From Streptomyces sp. NRRL B-24484 (GTDB taxonomy: Bacteria; Actinomycetota; Actinomycetes; Streptomycetales; Streptomycetaceae), in contig NZ_JOAI01000016.1 in assembly GCF_000717715.1 (NCBI RefSeq), positions 62,001-126,000 of the forward strand: a stretch of DNA of 64,000 nucleotides. Reading direction: 5' to 3'. Under the pieces are notes generated by a model that was given only the letters and a program-made list of their open reading frames with translations, made no database searches and was not told the origin of the DNA. Position 1 is the first letter of the stretch; every line of letters begins with the position of its first letter. The position numbers and the translations under genes are program-made. Below are positions 42,311-51,451 of the stretch, piece by piece.

Positions 42311-42359
42311 CCGGCCGTCCGGGTCTTCGCACCGTGCGGAGCATCACCCGAACGGCGGA

Positions 42360-42394
42360 GCACCGGGCGCCCCCTCCACGGGGGCGCCCGGTGC
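42360..42394. terminator. Strong hairpin between convergent genes
   Basis: A perfect 15-bp stem (42360-42374 with 42380-42394) closes on the loop TCCAC. It sits 50 bases after the SHOCT gene and 27 bases before the metallopeptidase stop, so it probably terminates both. Confidence 0.8.
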
Positions 42395-42420
42395 CGCGTG
42401 CGTCAGGGGCGGTCCGGCCC

Positions 42421-44310
42421 TCAGCCCTCGATCCGGTGCTGGGTCCAGAACGAGGTCAGGTCGGTGCCGGCCGCGGCCTGGGCCGCCGCCTTGAACTCGG
42501 CGGTGGTGCTCACCCCGTACCAGTGCGACTGCGCGTAGTCGTGCAGCAGGGTGCTCATCGCGGCGTCGCCGATCAGCCGCCGCAGGTCGTGCAGGGCGCA
42601 CTTGCCGTAGCCGTAGACGACGGTGGAGTACCGGGACGAGTGCGCGTCCCAGTACGCCATCGAGTCGGTGATCTTCTCGGCGGAGGACGCCCAGGAGACG
42701 CTGTTCCAGCAGTTGCTGCCGGTCTTGCCGAGCGCCAGGTCGGTGGCGTAGTCGGTGAACGCCTCGTCCAGCCACGGGCCGTTGTACTCGTCGTCGCCGA
42801 CGATCCCGTAGAACCACTGGTGCGCGATCTCGTGGGTCAGCGCCGTGGTGGAGACCAGGTCGAGCACGAAGCCCGGGTACTCCATGCCGCCGAACCAGAA
42901 GCTGTTGTCGAGCACCGCGTCCAACTCGGCGTACGGGTAGGCGCCGAAGCGCTGTGCGTGGGCGTCCACCGCGGACTCGGCGGTGGCCAGCATCGACTGG
43001 GCGTCACCGGAGGAGATCCCGCTCACCGCGTAGACGTTGACCTTCACGCCCGCCGTCGACGTGCCGCTGATCCTGGTGAACGGCCCGGCGCCCCAGGCGA
43101 AGTCGCGCACCTTGCTCGCGGTGGCCCGGGTGACGGTGCGGCCCGTGCCGCCGGGGGTGTCCACCGAGGTCCCGGTGGCCGGCACCAGCAGACCGCTCGG
43201 GTGGTCCAGGGTCACGTCGAAGTCCGAGGCCAGCGAGTAGAACGACTCCCCGTTGTTGGTGTACGGGTCGAGGTGCCAGCCCGCGGCGTCCCGGACGGCC
43301 AGCACCGGCAGTGCGTTGCCGAGGAAGTTGTACGCCCCGTCGTGGCCGAAGCGGTCCGCTCCGCTCGGCACCGTGATGCCGAGGTCGAAGCCGACCGTCC
43401 CGCCCTGGCCCTGTGCGAGCGGCGCGGGCAGGGTGACCTTCATCGCCGTGCAGGCCACCGAGAGCGCGGCGGCCGTGCCGCCGGTGACGTTGGTGACGGT
43501 GATCGGGGTGCTCGGGCAGCTGCCGTGCGCGTTGTCCCACAGCCGCAGGTAGACCTCGGTGAGCGGGGTGGCCGAGGCGTTGGTGAAGGAGACGCTCTCG
43601 TGGCCCGTCCAGGACGCGCCCGAGGCGTCGCTGCTCAGCGAGACGGTGTAGGCCGGAGCGGCCGGGGTGCGGGTCGCGTCCGGCGCCGGGGTGCCGGTGG
43701 GGCTCGGCGTCGGCGTGGGAGTGGGCGTCGGGGTCGGGGTGCCGCCGCCGGAGACGTCCAGGGCGACGTCGTCCAGCACGAAGCTGGTCTGCAGCCCGGA
43801 GTCCTCGGTGCCGGTGAACGAGAGCGCCACCGTGCGGCCGGCGAACGACGAGACGTCGAAGGTCTTCTGCAGGTAGCCCGGGCGGGCGTCCAGGTTGGAC
43901 CAACTCGCCAGCGTGGTGCCGCCGATGCTCGCGGTGAGCTTGTCGTAGGCGATGGCGGCGGTGGTCTCCGCGGTGTCCACGTGCAGCCAGAGGCTGAGGG
44001 TGGCCGAGGTGCAGCCCGCGGGCAGCGTCACCGACTGCGAGAGCGTGTCGGTGTGGGAGGAGCCGTAGCCGTCCAGCCAGGCGAACGAGCTGCCGCCGTG
44101 CGCGGTCTGGCCGCCGCCGGTGGTGATCACTCCGCTCGATGCGGACCAGGGCGAACTGCCGGACTCGAAACCGCCGTTGGCGACCACCTGGGTGGGGGTG
44201 CAGGACGCCGCCGCGGTCGCCGTGGCCGTGGCCGTGGTGGCGCCGGTCGCCGCCACGGCGGCCGCGAGCAGCGCGCCGGCAGCGACCAGGGGGAGAAGGG
44301 TGCTTCTCAT
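42421..44310 (-). CDS. Secreted M1-family metallopeptidase with N-terminal carbohydrate-binding-like domain
   Basis: This is a 629-residue exported protein. A signal peptide (about 1-35) is followed by a jelly-roll-like domain (about 36-190: VVANGGFESGSSPW, SWSNLDARPGYLQKTFDVSS). A Thr/Pro linker (TPTPTPTPTPTP) leads to an M1 peptidase unit. The zinc site is HEIAHQ (His493, Glu494, His497) with Glu516 in WLDEAF 19 residues later, the M1 spacing. GGMEYPG near 469 corresponds to the substrate-binding GAMEN segment. ATG 44310 follows GAGGA. The usual C-terminal helical M1 domain is very short, so this is a minimal M1. It probably degrades peptides outside the cell while bound to polymer or wall. 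Confidence 0.9.
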   Translation of the reverse strand: MRSTLLPLVAAGALLAAAVAATGATTATATATAAASCTPTQVVANGGFESGSSPWSASSGVITTGGGQTAHGGSSFAWLDGYGSSHTDTLSQSVTLPAGCTSATLSLWLHVDTAETTAAIAYDKLTASIGGTTLASWSNLDARPGYLQKTFDVSSFAGRTVALSFTGTEDSGLQTSFVLDDVALDVSGGGTPTPTPTPTPTPSPTGTPAPDATRTPAAPAYTVSLSSDASGASWTGHESVSFTNASATPLTEVYLRLWDNAHGSCPSTPITVTNVTGGTAAALSVACTAMKVTLPAPLAQGQGGTVGFDLGITVPSGADRFGHDGAYNFLGNALPVLAVRDAAGWHLDPYTNNGESFYSLASDFDVTLDHPSGLLVPATGTSVDTPGGTGRTVTRATASKVRDFAWGAGPFTRISGTSTAGVKVNVYAVSGISSGDAQSMLATAESAVDAHAQRFGAYPYAELDAVLDNSFWFGGMEYPGFVLDLVSTTALTHEIAHQWFYGIVGDDEYNGPWLDEAFTDYATDLALGKTGSNCWNSVSWASSAEKITDSMAYWDAHSSRYSTVVYGYGKCALHDLRRLIGDAAMSTLLHDYAQSHWYGVSTTAEFKAAAQAAAGTDLTSFWTQHRIEG

Positions 44311-44550
44311 CGATCCTCTTCGGGTAGGGGACCCTCCCGTGCCGGACGAAGGGTCAACCCGCCCGTACGGAAGGCACGTTGACGACCGGCGGGGATCGGG
44401 GCCCGCCGGTCGCGAGGCCGAGAAGAAGGGTGACAGCAGCCCGGCCCTCTGTTGAAGGGGGCATGCCACAGATTTGGCCGGGTCTTTGCGCGGGCCCCGC
44501 GCCGACCGCGGCAGCGGGCACCCGCGTCCGCCGTCCGCCGAGGACGTGCC

Positions 44551-45006
44551 CTACAGGGCGATCACGGCCTCGACGAGGGTGCCGTCGGCGGAGCGGACCA
44601 CGGTGGTGTCCACCGCGAAGGCGTTCACCAGGTCCAGGCCGCGGCCGAACGCCGCGTCCACGTCGGCCGGTTCGCGGCGCGGAGAGGTCCGCTCCCGCCA
44701 CCGGCCCCAGTCCCGGACGCGCACCGTCAGCGCCGACTCGCACACCTCGAAGAGCACCGACACGTCCGCACTGCCGCTGTGCAGCACCGCATTGGTCACC
44801 AGCTCGGTCACGATCACCGAGAGCGCCTCGGCCACGTCCGCCGGCAACCGCCGGCTGCGCACCAGCGCCCGCGCCGTCCCGCGCAGCCGCGGCACCGACT
44901 CCGGCACGGCGGACAGGGTGACCGAGGCCCGCAGGCGGGCCGACCGGACCGGGACGTCCGGCCCGGGGGCCAGGGCGACGGCTCTGGAAGAGATCGAATT
45001 GCTCAC
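44551..45006 (-). CDS. Anti-sigma-factor-type ATP-binding protein (HATPase_c_2)
   Basis: This 151-residue GHKL ATPase-fold protein is of the RsbW/SpoIIAB type found in large numbers in streptomycetes. The N-box is VIVTELVTNAVLHSGSA (about 73-89), and the G-box region reads FGRGLDLVNAF near 121. The GTG start at 45006 follows GGAG, and the longer open frame is not protein-like. Such proteins bind and sometimes phosphorylate anti-sigma antagonists. The divergent large LuxR gene shares the ~157-base upstream region. Confidence 0.85.
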   Translation of the reverse strand: MSNSISSRAVALAPGPDVPVRSARLRASVTLSAVPESVPRLRGTARALVRSRRLPADVAEALSVIVTELVTNAVLHSGSADVSVLFEVCESALTVRVRDWGRWRERTSPRREPADVDAAFGRGLDLVNAFAVDTTVVRSADGTLVEAVIAL

Positions 45007-45133
45007 GCGGGGCTCCTGCCTGCGCGGTGGGCGGCATCGGCGGCGGCCCCCGCCGACCCACGGGCCGCGAGGCCATGACCCGGACCACGCTGCCCGCACT
45101 CCCACGGTCGCGACAATCAGTGGAGACTGAAGT

Positions 45134-45145
45134 ACGGATACGCAA
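45134..45145 (+). repeat. 12-bp repeat, left copy flanking the LuxR gene
   Basis: ACGGATACGCAA is the exact reverse complement of TTGCGTATCCGT at 47846-47857, directly after the stop of the LuxR gene. It lies in the AT-richer divergent intergenic region. Confidence 0.7.
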
Positions 45146-45163
45146 AGAACGTCCGGCGATCCG

Positions 45164-47845
45164 GTGAACTCCGACAGGGTGGCAGGCGTGGACGCACTCA
45201 ACGAGACCGCACTGAGGCGGCAACTGGCCCGGGCCTGGACGGCCGACGGCGGCGGCCGCGCCGTCCTGCTGCTCGTCGAGGGCGAGGCCGGCACCGGCAA
45301 GAGCCGCCTGCTCGCCCGGCTCGCCCGCGGCGTACCGGTGCCCGTCCGCACCGATCCGCAGGCCGCAGCCCCGGCCGAGGGCCCTGCCGACGGCCCCGCC
45401 CTGCTCCTCGTCGACGACGTCCACCGGGCCGCGCCCGAGCGCCGCGCCGCCCTGCGGGCCCTGCTCGCCGACCCGCCGGCCGGCCTCGCCTGCGTGCTCG
45501 GCTACCGCCCCGAGGAACTCGACGACCCCGGCCTGCCGCTCGGCCCCGACACCGAGTACCCCGCCGGGCTCACCGTCGTCCGCCACCTCCTCGGACCGCT
45601 CGGCCCCGAGGACGTCCGCCGGATGGCCGCCGCCGCGCTCGGCGCCGAACGCTGCCCGCCCGAGTCCGCCGACCGGCTGCACCGCGCCGCCGGCGGCACC
45701 GCCCAGGTCGTCGCCGACCTGCTCGACCTGCTCGCCGCCCAGGACGGCCCGCTCCCGGACGCGTTCGCACCCCCGCCCCGGCTCGCCGCCCTCGCCCTGC
45801 GCCGCACCGCGGCCCTGCCCGCCGCGCACCGCGCCGTCGTGCACGCCGCGGCCGTCCTCGGCGACCCCGCCACCGCCGCCGAGCTCACCGAGGTCGCCGG
45901 GCTGGACGAGGACACCGGCCGCACCGCCCTGCAGGCGGCGCTGCGCACCGCCGCCCTGCACGACCACGGCGACGGCCGGTACGGATTCCGGGTCCCGCTC
46001 GCGGCCGCCGCCGTCCGGGCCGAGCCGGCCGGACCGTACCGGGAGGAGCTGCACGGCCGCGCCGCCGACCTGCTCGTCCGCCGGCAGCCGGTGCCCTGGG
46101 AGCGCGTGGCCGAGCACCGCCGGGCCTGCGGCCGGGAACGCGGCTGGCTGCAGGCGGTCGAACGGGCCGCCCAGCGGCACGCCGACCGCGGCGACCTGGA
46201 GCGCGCCGTCGCCCTGCTGGAGTCGGCGCTCGCCACCGGCCCGGTGCCCGAGCACGCCCGCTCCCGCCTGGTCACCCTGCTCGCCCGCTGCGCGGTGATG
46301 GGCCTGCGCTCCGACCGCACGCTCACCGTGCTGCAGCACATCGTCGCCGACCACGGCCTCGCCCCCGCGCTGCGCGGCGAGATCCGGCTCGACCTCGGCC
46401 TGCTGCTCTGCAACCAGATCGGCCGCTGCACCGACGGCCTGGCCGAACTGGAACGGGCCGTCGGCGAGCTCCAGGAACAGCCCGTGCTGCTCGCCCGCGC
46501 CATGTCCGCGCTCTCCATGCCGTACTGGCCGGGCGCGCCGCTCGCCGAGAACGTCGCCTGGATCGAGCGCGCCCTCGCCGTCTCCGAACAGGTCGGCGAC
46601 CCGGTCGTGCGGGCCGCGGTCGCCGCCAACCGGGTCAGCGTGCTGCTCAACATCGGCGACCCCGGCGCCTGGCCGCTGGTCGACGCGCTGCCCCGGGACG
46701 GCGAACCCGTCGCCGTCCGGCAGCAGGCCGCCCGCGGGCTGTGCAACGCCGCGGACGCCGCGGTCTGGATCGGCCACTACGACCGGTCCCGCGCCCTGCT
46801 CGGCGAGGGCGTCGCCCTGGCCGCCCGCAGCGGTGCCTCCTACGCCGAGCAGACCGGCCGCGGCTGCACCCTCGTGCTCGACTGGGCGACCGGCCGCTGG
46901 GCAGGACTCGCCGGCCGGGCCGCCGCCCTGGTCGCCGAGGCCGGGGACATGCCGTTCATCGCCTCCGACGCGCGGCTCGTCCTCGGCCTGCTCGCCCTCG
47001 CCCGCGGCGCCTGGGCCGAGACCGAGGAGTACCTCTCCGGCCCGGACGCCCCGGACCGCGACCACGGCCCCGTCCCGCTGTCCGCCGCCGCGTCCGGCGC
47101 GCTGATCCGGCTCGCCCTCGCCCGCGAGGACACCGCCGGCGCGGCCGCCGAGGCCACCCTCGCCTGGGACCGGCTGCGCGCCAAGGGCGTCTGGGCCTGG
47201 GCCGCCGAACTCGCCCCCTGGGCCGTCGAGGCCACCGCCCGCGCCGGAGCGGTCGCGGCGGCCCGCGAGATGGCCGCCGAGTTCGCCGCCGGCCTCGACG
47301 GACGGGACGCCCCCTCGGCCGACGCGGCCCTGCACTGGACCAGGGCCGCCCTCGCCGAGGCCACCGGCGACCCGAAGACCGCCCGCACCGACTACGGGCG
47401 CGCCGCCGCCGGGTACCGGGCACTGCCCCGGCCGTACCACGCCGCCCTCACCGCCGCCGCTGCCGCCCGCTGCACCCTGGCGGTCGGCGACGCCGGGGCC
47501 GGGGCCGCGGTCGAGGCGCTCGCGGACAGCGCGGCCGCCTTCGAGGCGCTCGGCGCCACCTGGGACGCCGCCCGGACCCGGGCCGAACTGCGCGGCCACC
47601 GGCCGCCGGACGACCGCCGCGGGCCCGGCCGCCCCGCCTACGGCGACCTGCTGTCCCCGCGCGAGGAGGAGGTCGCCCGGCTCGCCGCCGCCGGGATGAC
47701 CAACCGGGAGATCGCCGCCGCCCTGCACCTGTCCCCGCGGACGGTCGAGCAGCACGTCGCACGGGCCCTGCAGAAGACCGGCGCGCACTCCCGCCAGCAG
47801 CTCACCGCCGTGCCGCGGGCGGCCTCCGCGGCCGAGCCGGATTGA
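45164..47845 (+). CDS. Large ATP-binding LuxR-family (LAL) regulator
   Basis: This is an 893-residue regulator. An N-terminal AAA-like ATPase has Walker A GEAGTGKS (residues 40-47) and Walker B LLLVDDVHRA near 83. A long helical TPR-like middle (about 290-800) follows, then a C-terminal LuxR helix-turn-helix (about 830-880: LSPREEEVARLAAAG, MTNREIAAALHLSPRTVEQH). The GTG at 45164 has no clear ribosome-binding site. GTG 45188, with AGGG 9 bases before it, is a good alternative and would still include the whole ATPase. LAL proteins activate secondary-metabolism or catabolic genes on binding an inducer. No target operon is evident nearby. Confidence 0.9.
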   Translation: MNSDRVAGVDALNETALRRQLARAWTADGGGRAVLLLVEGEAGTGKSRLLARLARGVPVPVRTDPQAAAPAEGPADGPALLLVDDVHRAAPERRAALRALLADPPAGLACVLGYRPEELDDPGLPLGPDTEYPAGLTVVRHLLGPLGPEDVRRMAAAALGAERCPPESADRLHRAAGGTAQVVADLLDLLAAQDGPLPDAFAPPPRLAALALRRTAALPAAHRAVVHAAAVLGDPATAAELTEVAGLDEDTGRTALQAALRTAALHDHGDGRYGFRVPLAAAAVRAEPAGPYREELHGRAADLLVRRQPVPWERVAEHRRACGRERGWLQAVERAAQRHADRGDLERAVALLESALATGPVPEHARSRLVTLLARCAVMGLRSDRTLTVLQHIVADHGLAPALRGEIRLDLGLLLCNQIGRCTDGLAELERAVGELQEQPVLLARAMSALSMPYWPGAPLAENVAWIERALAVSEQVGDPVVRAAVAANRVSVLLNIGDPGAWPLVDALPRDGEPVAVRQQAARGLCNAADAAVWIGHYDRSRALLGEGVALAARSGASYAEQTGRGCTLVLDWATGRWAGLAGRAAALVAEAGDMPFIASDARLVLGLLALARGAWAETEEYLSGPDAPDRDHGPVPLSAAASGALIRLALAREDTAGAAAEATLAWDRLRAKGVWAWAAELAPWAVEATARAGAVAAAREMAAEFAAGLDGRDAPSADAALHWTRAALAEATGDPKTARTDYGRAAAGYRALPRPYHAALTAAAAARCTLAVGDAGAGAAVEALADSAAAFEALGATWDAARTRAELRGHRPPDDRRGPGRPAYGDLLSPREEEVARLAAAGMTNREIAAALHLSPRTVEQHVARALQKTGAHSRQQLTAVPRAASAAEPD

Positions 47846-47857
47846 TTGCGTATCCGT
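47846..47857 (-). repeat. 12-bp repeat, right copy flanking the LuxR gene
   Basis: TTGCGTATCCGT begins on the base after the LuxR stop codon. It is the exact inverted copy of 45134-45145, so the pair brackets the gene. Confidence 0.7.
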
Positions 47858-47986
47858 GGAACCCGGTCTCCGGATTCCGGGCCGTGCACCCGGTGCGGCA
47901 GGCTCACCACGGGCGGCGCCGTACGTGATCCGGACGGCGCCGCACGGGGGCCCGCCGCGACCGCGGCCCGCCCCCGCACGTAGGCG

Positions 47987-48023
47987 CGGGAGGCACCGCG
48001 GCGGACCACCGCGGAGCCTCCCG
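47987..48023. terminator. Hairpin between the convergent LuxR and metallo-hydrolase genes
   Basis: CGGGAGGC (47987-47994) pairs with GCCTCCCG (48016-48023), and CCGCGG (47996-48001) pairs with CCGCGG (48009-48014), with one A-A mismatch and a 7-base loop. It lies 26 bases beyond the metallo-hydrolase stop. Confidence 0.65.
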
Positions 48024-48048
48024 TCACGCGCGCCCCTGAGGGCAGCTC

Positions 48049-48678
48049 CTAGTGCCCCCGGGCGATCCACTCCTCCAGGTGCGGGGCCTCGGCGCCGATG
48101 GTGGTGGAGTCGCCGTGGCCGGTGCGGACGACCGTCTCCGCCGGCAGGACGAGCAGCCGCTCGCGGATCGAGCGGATGATCGTCGGGAAGTCCGAGAACG
48201 ACCGGCCGGTGGCGCCCGGGCCGCCCGCGAACAGGGTGTCCCCGCTGAACACGGTGCCGAGGCCGGGGGCGTACAGGCAGACCGCGCCGGGGCTGTGCCC
48301 CGGGGTGTGCAGCACGGTCAGCTCGGTGCCGGCCACCGACAGGCGCTGCCCGTCGGCGAGCTCGGCGTCCGGCTTGAAGCCGGGGTGGGTCTGCTGCCAG
48401 AGCACGCCGTCCTCGCGGTGGAGCAGGACGGGCGCGCCCGTCCGGTCGGCGAGGCCGGGGGCCGCGTTGACGTGGTCGTTGTGCCCGTGCGTGCAGACGA
48501 TCGCGAGCAGCCGCCGGTCGCCGACCGCGGCGGCCACCGCCTCGGCGTCGTGGGCCGGGTCGATCACCAGCACCTGCTCGTCGTCGCCGACGATCCAGAC
48601 GTTGTTGTCGACCTGCCAGGTGCCGCCGTCCAGCGTGAACTCGCCGGAGGTGACCAGGTGTTCGATGCGTGCCGCCAT
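48049..48678 (-). CDS. MBL-fold metallo-hydrolase (glyoxalase II-like)
   Basis: This 209-residue metallo-beta-lactamase-fold hydrolase has the metal motif THGHNDHVN (His64, His66, Asp68, His69), then TPGHSPGAVCLY near 128, FSGDTLFAGGPG near 149 and RTGHGDSTTIG near 190. The ATG at 48678 overlaps the stop of the dehydrogenase gene by one base (TGATG). Because that enzyme makes S-formylmycothiol, I infer that this hydrolase splits the thioester to formate and mycothiol, finishing formaldehyde detoxification. This pairing is common in actinobacteria. Confidence 0.9.
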   Translation of the reverse strand: MAARIEHLVTSGEFTLDGGTWQVDNNVWIVGDDEQVLVIDPAHDAEAVAAAVGDRRLLAIVCTHGHNDHVNAAPGLADRTGAPVLLHREDGVLWQQTHPGFKPDAELADGQRLSVAGTELTVLHTPGHSPGAVCLYAPGLGTVFSGDTLFAGGPGATGRSFSDFPTIIRSIRERLLVLPAETVVRTGHGDSTTIGAEAPHLEEWIARGH

Positions 48679-49763
48679 CAGAACAGCACCACCGATCGCA
48701 GGACCTCGCCCTTGTGCATCCGCTCGAAGGCCTGCTCGACGCCGTCCAGCGGGATCGTCTCGCTGACGAAGGCGTCCAGGTCGAGGCGGCCCTGCAGGTA
48801 GAGGTCGATCAGCATCGGGAAGTCCCGGCTCGGCAGGCAGTCCCCGTACCAGGAGGACTTGAGGGCGCCGCCGCGGCCGAAGACGTCCAGCAGCGGCAGC
48901 TCCAGCTGCATCTCCGGGGTGGGCACGCCGACCAGCACGACCGTGCCGGCCAGGTCGCGGGCGTAGAAGGCCTGCTGGTACGTCTCCGGGCGGCCGACCG
49001 CGTCGATGACCACGTCCGCGCCGTTGCCGCCGGTCAGCTCGCGGATCGCCTCGACCGCGTCCGCGGCGGAGGAGTCCACGGTGTGGGTGGCGCCGAGCTT
49101 CTGCGCGGCGGCGAGCTTGCGGGCGTCGACGTCGACCGCGATGATCCGGGACGCACCGGCCAGCCGGGCGCCGAGCACGGCCGCGCTGCCGACGCCGCCG
49201 CAGCCGATCACGGCCACCGAGTCGCCGCGGCCCACCCCGCCGGTGTTGATCGCCGCGCCGAGACCGGCCATCACGCCGCACCCCAGCAGGCCCGCCGCGG
49301 CGGGGGAGGCGGCCGGGTCGACCTTGGTGCACTGGCCCGCCGCGACCAGCGTCTTCTCGGCGAAGGCACCGATCCCGAGCGCGGGCGACAGCTCGGTGCC
49401 GTCGGTCAGCGTCATCTTCTGCTTCGCGTTGTGGGTGGCGAAGCAGTACCACGGCCGGCCGCGCCGACAGGCCCGGCAGTCGCCGCACACCGCGCGCCAG
49501 TTGAGGACGACGAAGTCACCCGGGGCGACGTCGGTGACGCCCTCGCCGACCGACTCCACCACACCCGCGGCCTCGTGGCCGAGGAGGAAGGGGAACTCGT
49601 CGTTGATACCGCCCTCGCGGTAGTGCAGGTCGGTGTGGCACACGCCGCAGGCCTGCACCTTCACCACGGCCTCTCCCGGCCCCGGGTCCGGTACCACCAC
49701 CGTCACCACCTCGACCGGCGCACCCTTGGACCGCGCGATCACACCCCGTACCTGCTGGGCCAT
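48678..49763 (-). CDS. S-(hydroxymethyl)mycothiol dehydrogenase
   Basis: This 361-residue zinc-dependent medium-chain dehydrogenase oxidises the adduct of formaldehyde and mycothiol with NAD+. The catalytic zinc ligands are in [12 protein letters not shown] (Cys42) and GHEAAG (His63). The structural zinc is held by Cys93, Cys96, Cys99 and Cys107 ([15 protein letters not shown]). The nucleotide site is [12 protein letters not shown] near 193. [18 protein letters not shown] and [14 protein letters not shown] fit the mycothiol-dependent group rather than plain alcohol dehydrogenases. It is coupled to the downstream MBL hydrolase. Confidence 0.92.
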   Translation of the reverse strand: MAQQVRGVIARSKGAPVEVVTVVVPDPGPGEAVVKVQACGVCHTDLHYREGGINDEFPFLLGHEAAGVVESVGEGVTDVAPGDFVVLNWRAVCGDCRACRRGRPWYCFATHNAKQKMTLTDGTELSPALGIGAFAEKTLVAAGQCTKVDPAASPAAAGLLGCGVMAGLGAAINTGGVGRGDSVAVIGCGGVGSAAVLGARLAGASRIIAVDVDARKLAAAQKLGATHTVDSSAADAVEAIRELTGGNGADVVIDAVGRPETYQQAFYARDLAGTVVLVGVPTPEMQLELPLLDVFGRGGALKSSWYGDCLPSRDFPMLIDLYLQGRLDLDAFVSETIPLDGVEQAFERMHKGEVLRSVVLF

Positions 49764-49894
49764 CAGAGCAGCACTCCCTCGTCCCTCGTCATGGGCCCGG
49801 CCGCCCCGCCCGTCGCGCGGCGGCCGGGTGTTCCGTGGACCAATCTATCCGATCTGTCCACATTTCCACGGGAATTGCTGCCGATCAGGGCAGA

Positions 49895-51013
49895 TCAGAA
49901 GGCGGACACCCAGTACGGTGAGACGTTCATCCAGCCGTTGCCCCGGGCGCCGTTCAGCCGGCCCGAGGACGTCCGGGCCAGGGTGTACCAGGAGTCGACG
50001 TAGTCCGGGTCGTCCGTCCACCACTCGGTGGGGATCGCGTCCAGCACCGCGGTGACCAGCGGGATGTACGCGCCCTGGTCGGTGACCGTGAGCAGGACGG
50101 CCGCGATGGCCTTGGCGAGGGCCTGGTAGTCGGTGCTGCCGTCCTCCTCCATCAGCACCACGTCGGCCAGGTCGTACTTGTAGTTCGACCAGTTCACCAG
50201 GATCTGGTTGGGCCGGTAGACCGTCCCGTCGTAGTCCAGGTACGGCATGTCGACCGGGTCGACCCGCACCTTGCCGTCCGTGCCGAAGCCGGTGACCAGG
50301 GCGTACATCTCGGCCGCGCCCTTGAACCACGGCTCCTCGTCGTCGGACACCTCGATCGCGTCGATCTTCGTGCCCCACCAGCCGTCCGCGGCGGCCGCCT
50401 GCGGCCTCACCGCGGCGCCGCCCAGCGTGCGGCGGAGGATCTCGGCGCCGCCGGCCAGCGCCCGGGTCACGTCGAGGTCGACCAGGTAGACCGGCTGCCG
50501 GGGCACCTGCGTGGCGTCCAGGACGTGCGCCCGGCCGCGGGCGTCGTAGGCGGTGAGGGTGGTGGCCCGGTCGCTCGCCGGCGCGGCCGCGACCCAGGGC
50601 GCGGTGCCCGCGTCCAGTGCGGCGCGCATCGACGGGTCACCGAGCCGCAGCCGCAGCAGCGGGCCGGTCGCGGCGTCCAGGCCCTTGGCGGCCAGGACGC
50701 GGGCGTTGCCGTCGGCGACGGAGGCGGCGAGGCGGTGGGCGGCGGCGCCGGGGGTGCGCGCGGCGAGGGTGCCCGGGTCGACCTCGGCGCCACCGCGGAC
50801 GGCGGCCCGCAGGCCGTCCCGCCAGGCGGAGTCGCCGAGCGAGGCGGCCACCGCCCGCGCGGTCTCCTCCTCGACGGCCTGCACGGCGGAGTGTGCGCGG
50901 CCGGGCTGCGGCGGGGCCTCCGCCCGGGCGCTCGCGGTCTGCGCGGCGGCCCCCATGGCCAGGGCGAGGACGGCGCCGACCGCGCCGACTCTCAGGGTGC
51001 TGATGGTGCTCAA
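49895..51013 (-). CDS. Secreted DUF3103-like protein
   Basis: This 372-residue exported protein has a signal peptide (STISTLRVGAVGAVLALAMG, cleavage near ASARA). The C-terminal two thirds contain conserved-looking acidic stretches (GWWGTKIDAIEVSDDEEPWF, then YLDYDGTVYRPNQILVNWSN and DLADVVLMEEDGSTDYQAL), which I associate with DUF3103. The function is unknown. The start is TTG 51013 because GGAGG lies 5 bases upstream and the signal peptide begins there; no ATG or GTG fits. It is divergent from a helical hypothetical gene across a ~440-base gap. Confidence 0.7.
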   Translation of the reverse strand: MSTISTLRVGAVGAVLALAMGAAAQTASARAEAPPQPGRAHSAVQAVEEETARAVAASLGDSAWRDGLRAAVRGGAEVDPGTLAARTPGAAAHRLAASVADGNARVLAAKGLDAATGPLLRLRLGDPSMRAALDAGTAPWVAAAPASDRATTLTAYDARGRAHVLDATQVPRQPVYLVDLDVTRALAGGAEILRRTLGGAAVRPQAAAADGWWGTKIDAIEVSDDEEPWFKGAAEMYALVTGFGTDGKVRVDPVDMPYLDYDGTVYRPNQILVNWSNYKYDLADVVLMEEDGSTDYQALAKAIAAVLLTVTDQGAYIPLVTAVLDAIPTEWWTDDPDYVDSWYTLARTSSGRLNGARGNGWMNVSPYWVSAF

Positions 51014-51451
51014 CGGTCCTCCATGGCTGGGTGTACGGAGTGCGCCCGCCACCCGTCGGCCACGGCACGTTGACGCTCGTCGGCTTCCGCGTGGGGGCGG
51101 TGTTGAGTGAGCCAGGACAGCGAAGCAACCCCGTCGTGGCCGCGTCAAGGCTGCGCGGAGCGATGATCTGACGAACGGTCAGTGGGGAAGGGGGCTCGCA
51201 GGGCCGCCGACGGGGGCCGTCGACAGGGCCGCCGGGAGAGTGTCGAGTCCATCATGCCGGGTCGGAGGGGTCCGGCGGTAGGACGGAGAGCACCCCGGTT
51301 CGATCTTGTCCGGGGTGGCGCGCACCCCGCACACTCGACGGACCCACCCCTTCCCACGCGCCCGGACTCCCCTGCGGAGGCACCGGGGCGTCCGCCGTGC
51401 TGCCCTGACGGCGGGTCGGGCCGAACGGGGTGGCGGAACGAGGGGGAACGA
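51014..51451. other. Long divergent intergenic region
   Basis: About 440 bases. CTGAC and GTCAG form a short inverted repeat around GAACG near 51171-51185, a possible operator. The open frames that cross the region are GC-shadow and not protein-like. I see no RNA motif. Confidence 0.45.

Noticed and set aside
45134..47857. LAL gene as a mobile cassette
   Set aside because: The 12-bp inverted repeats bracket the gene, but there is no recombinase and no target duplication; kept only as an observation.
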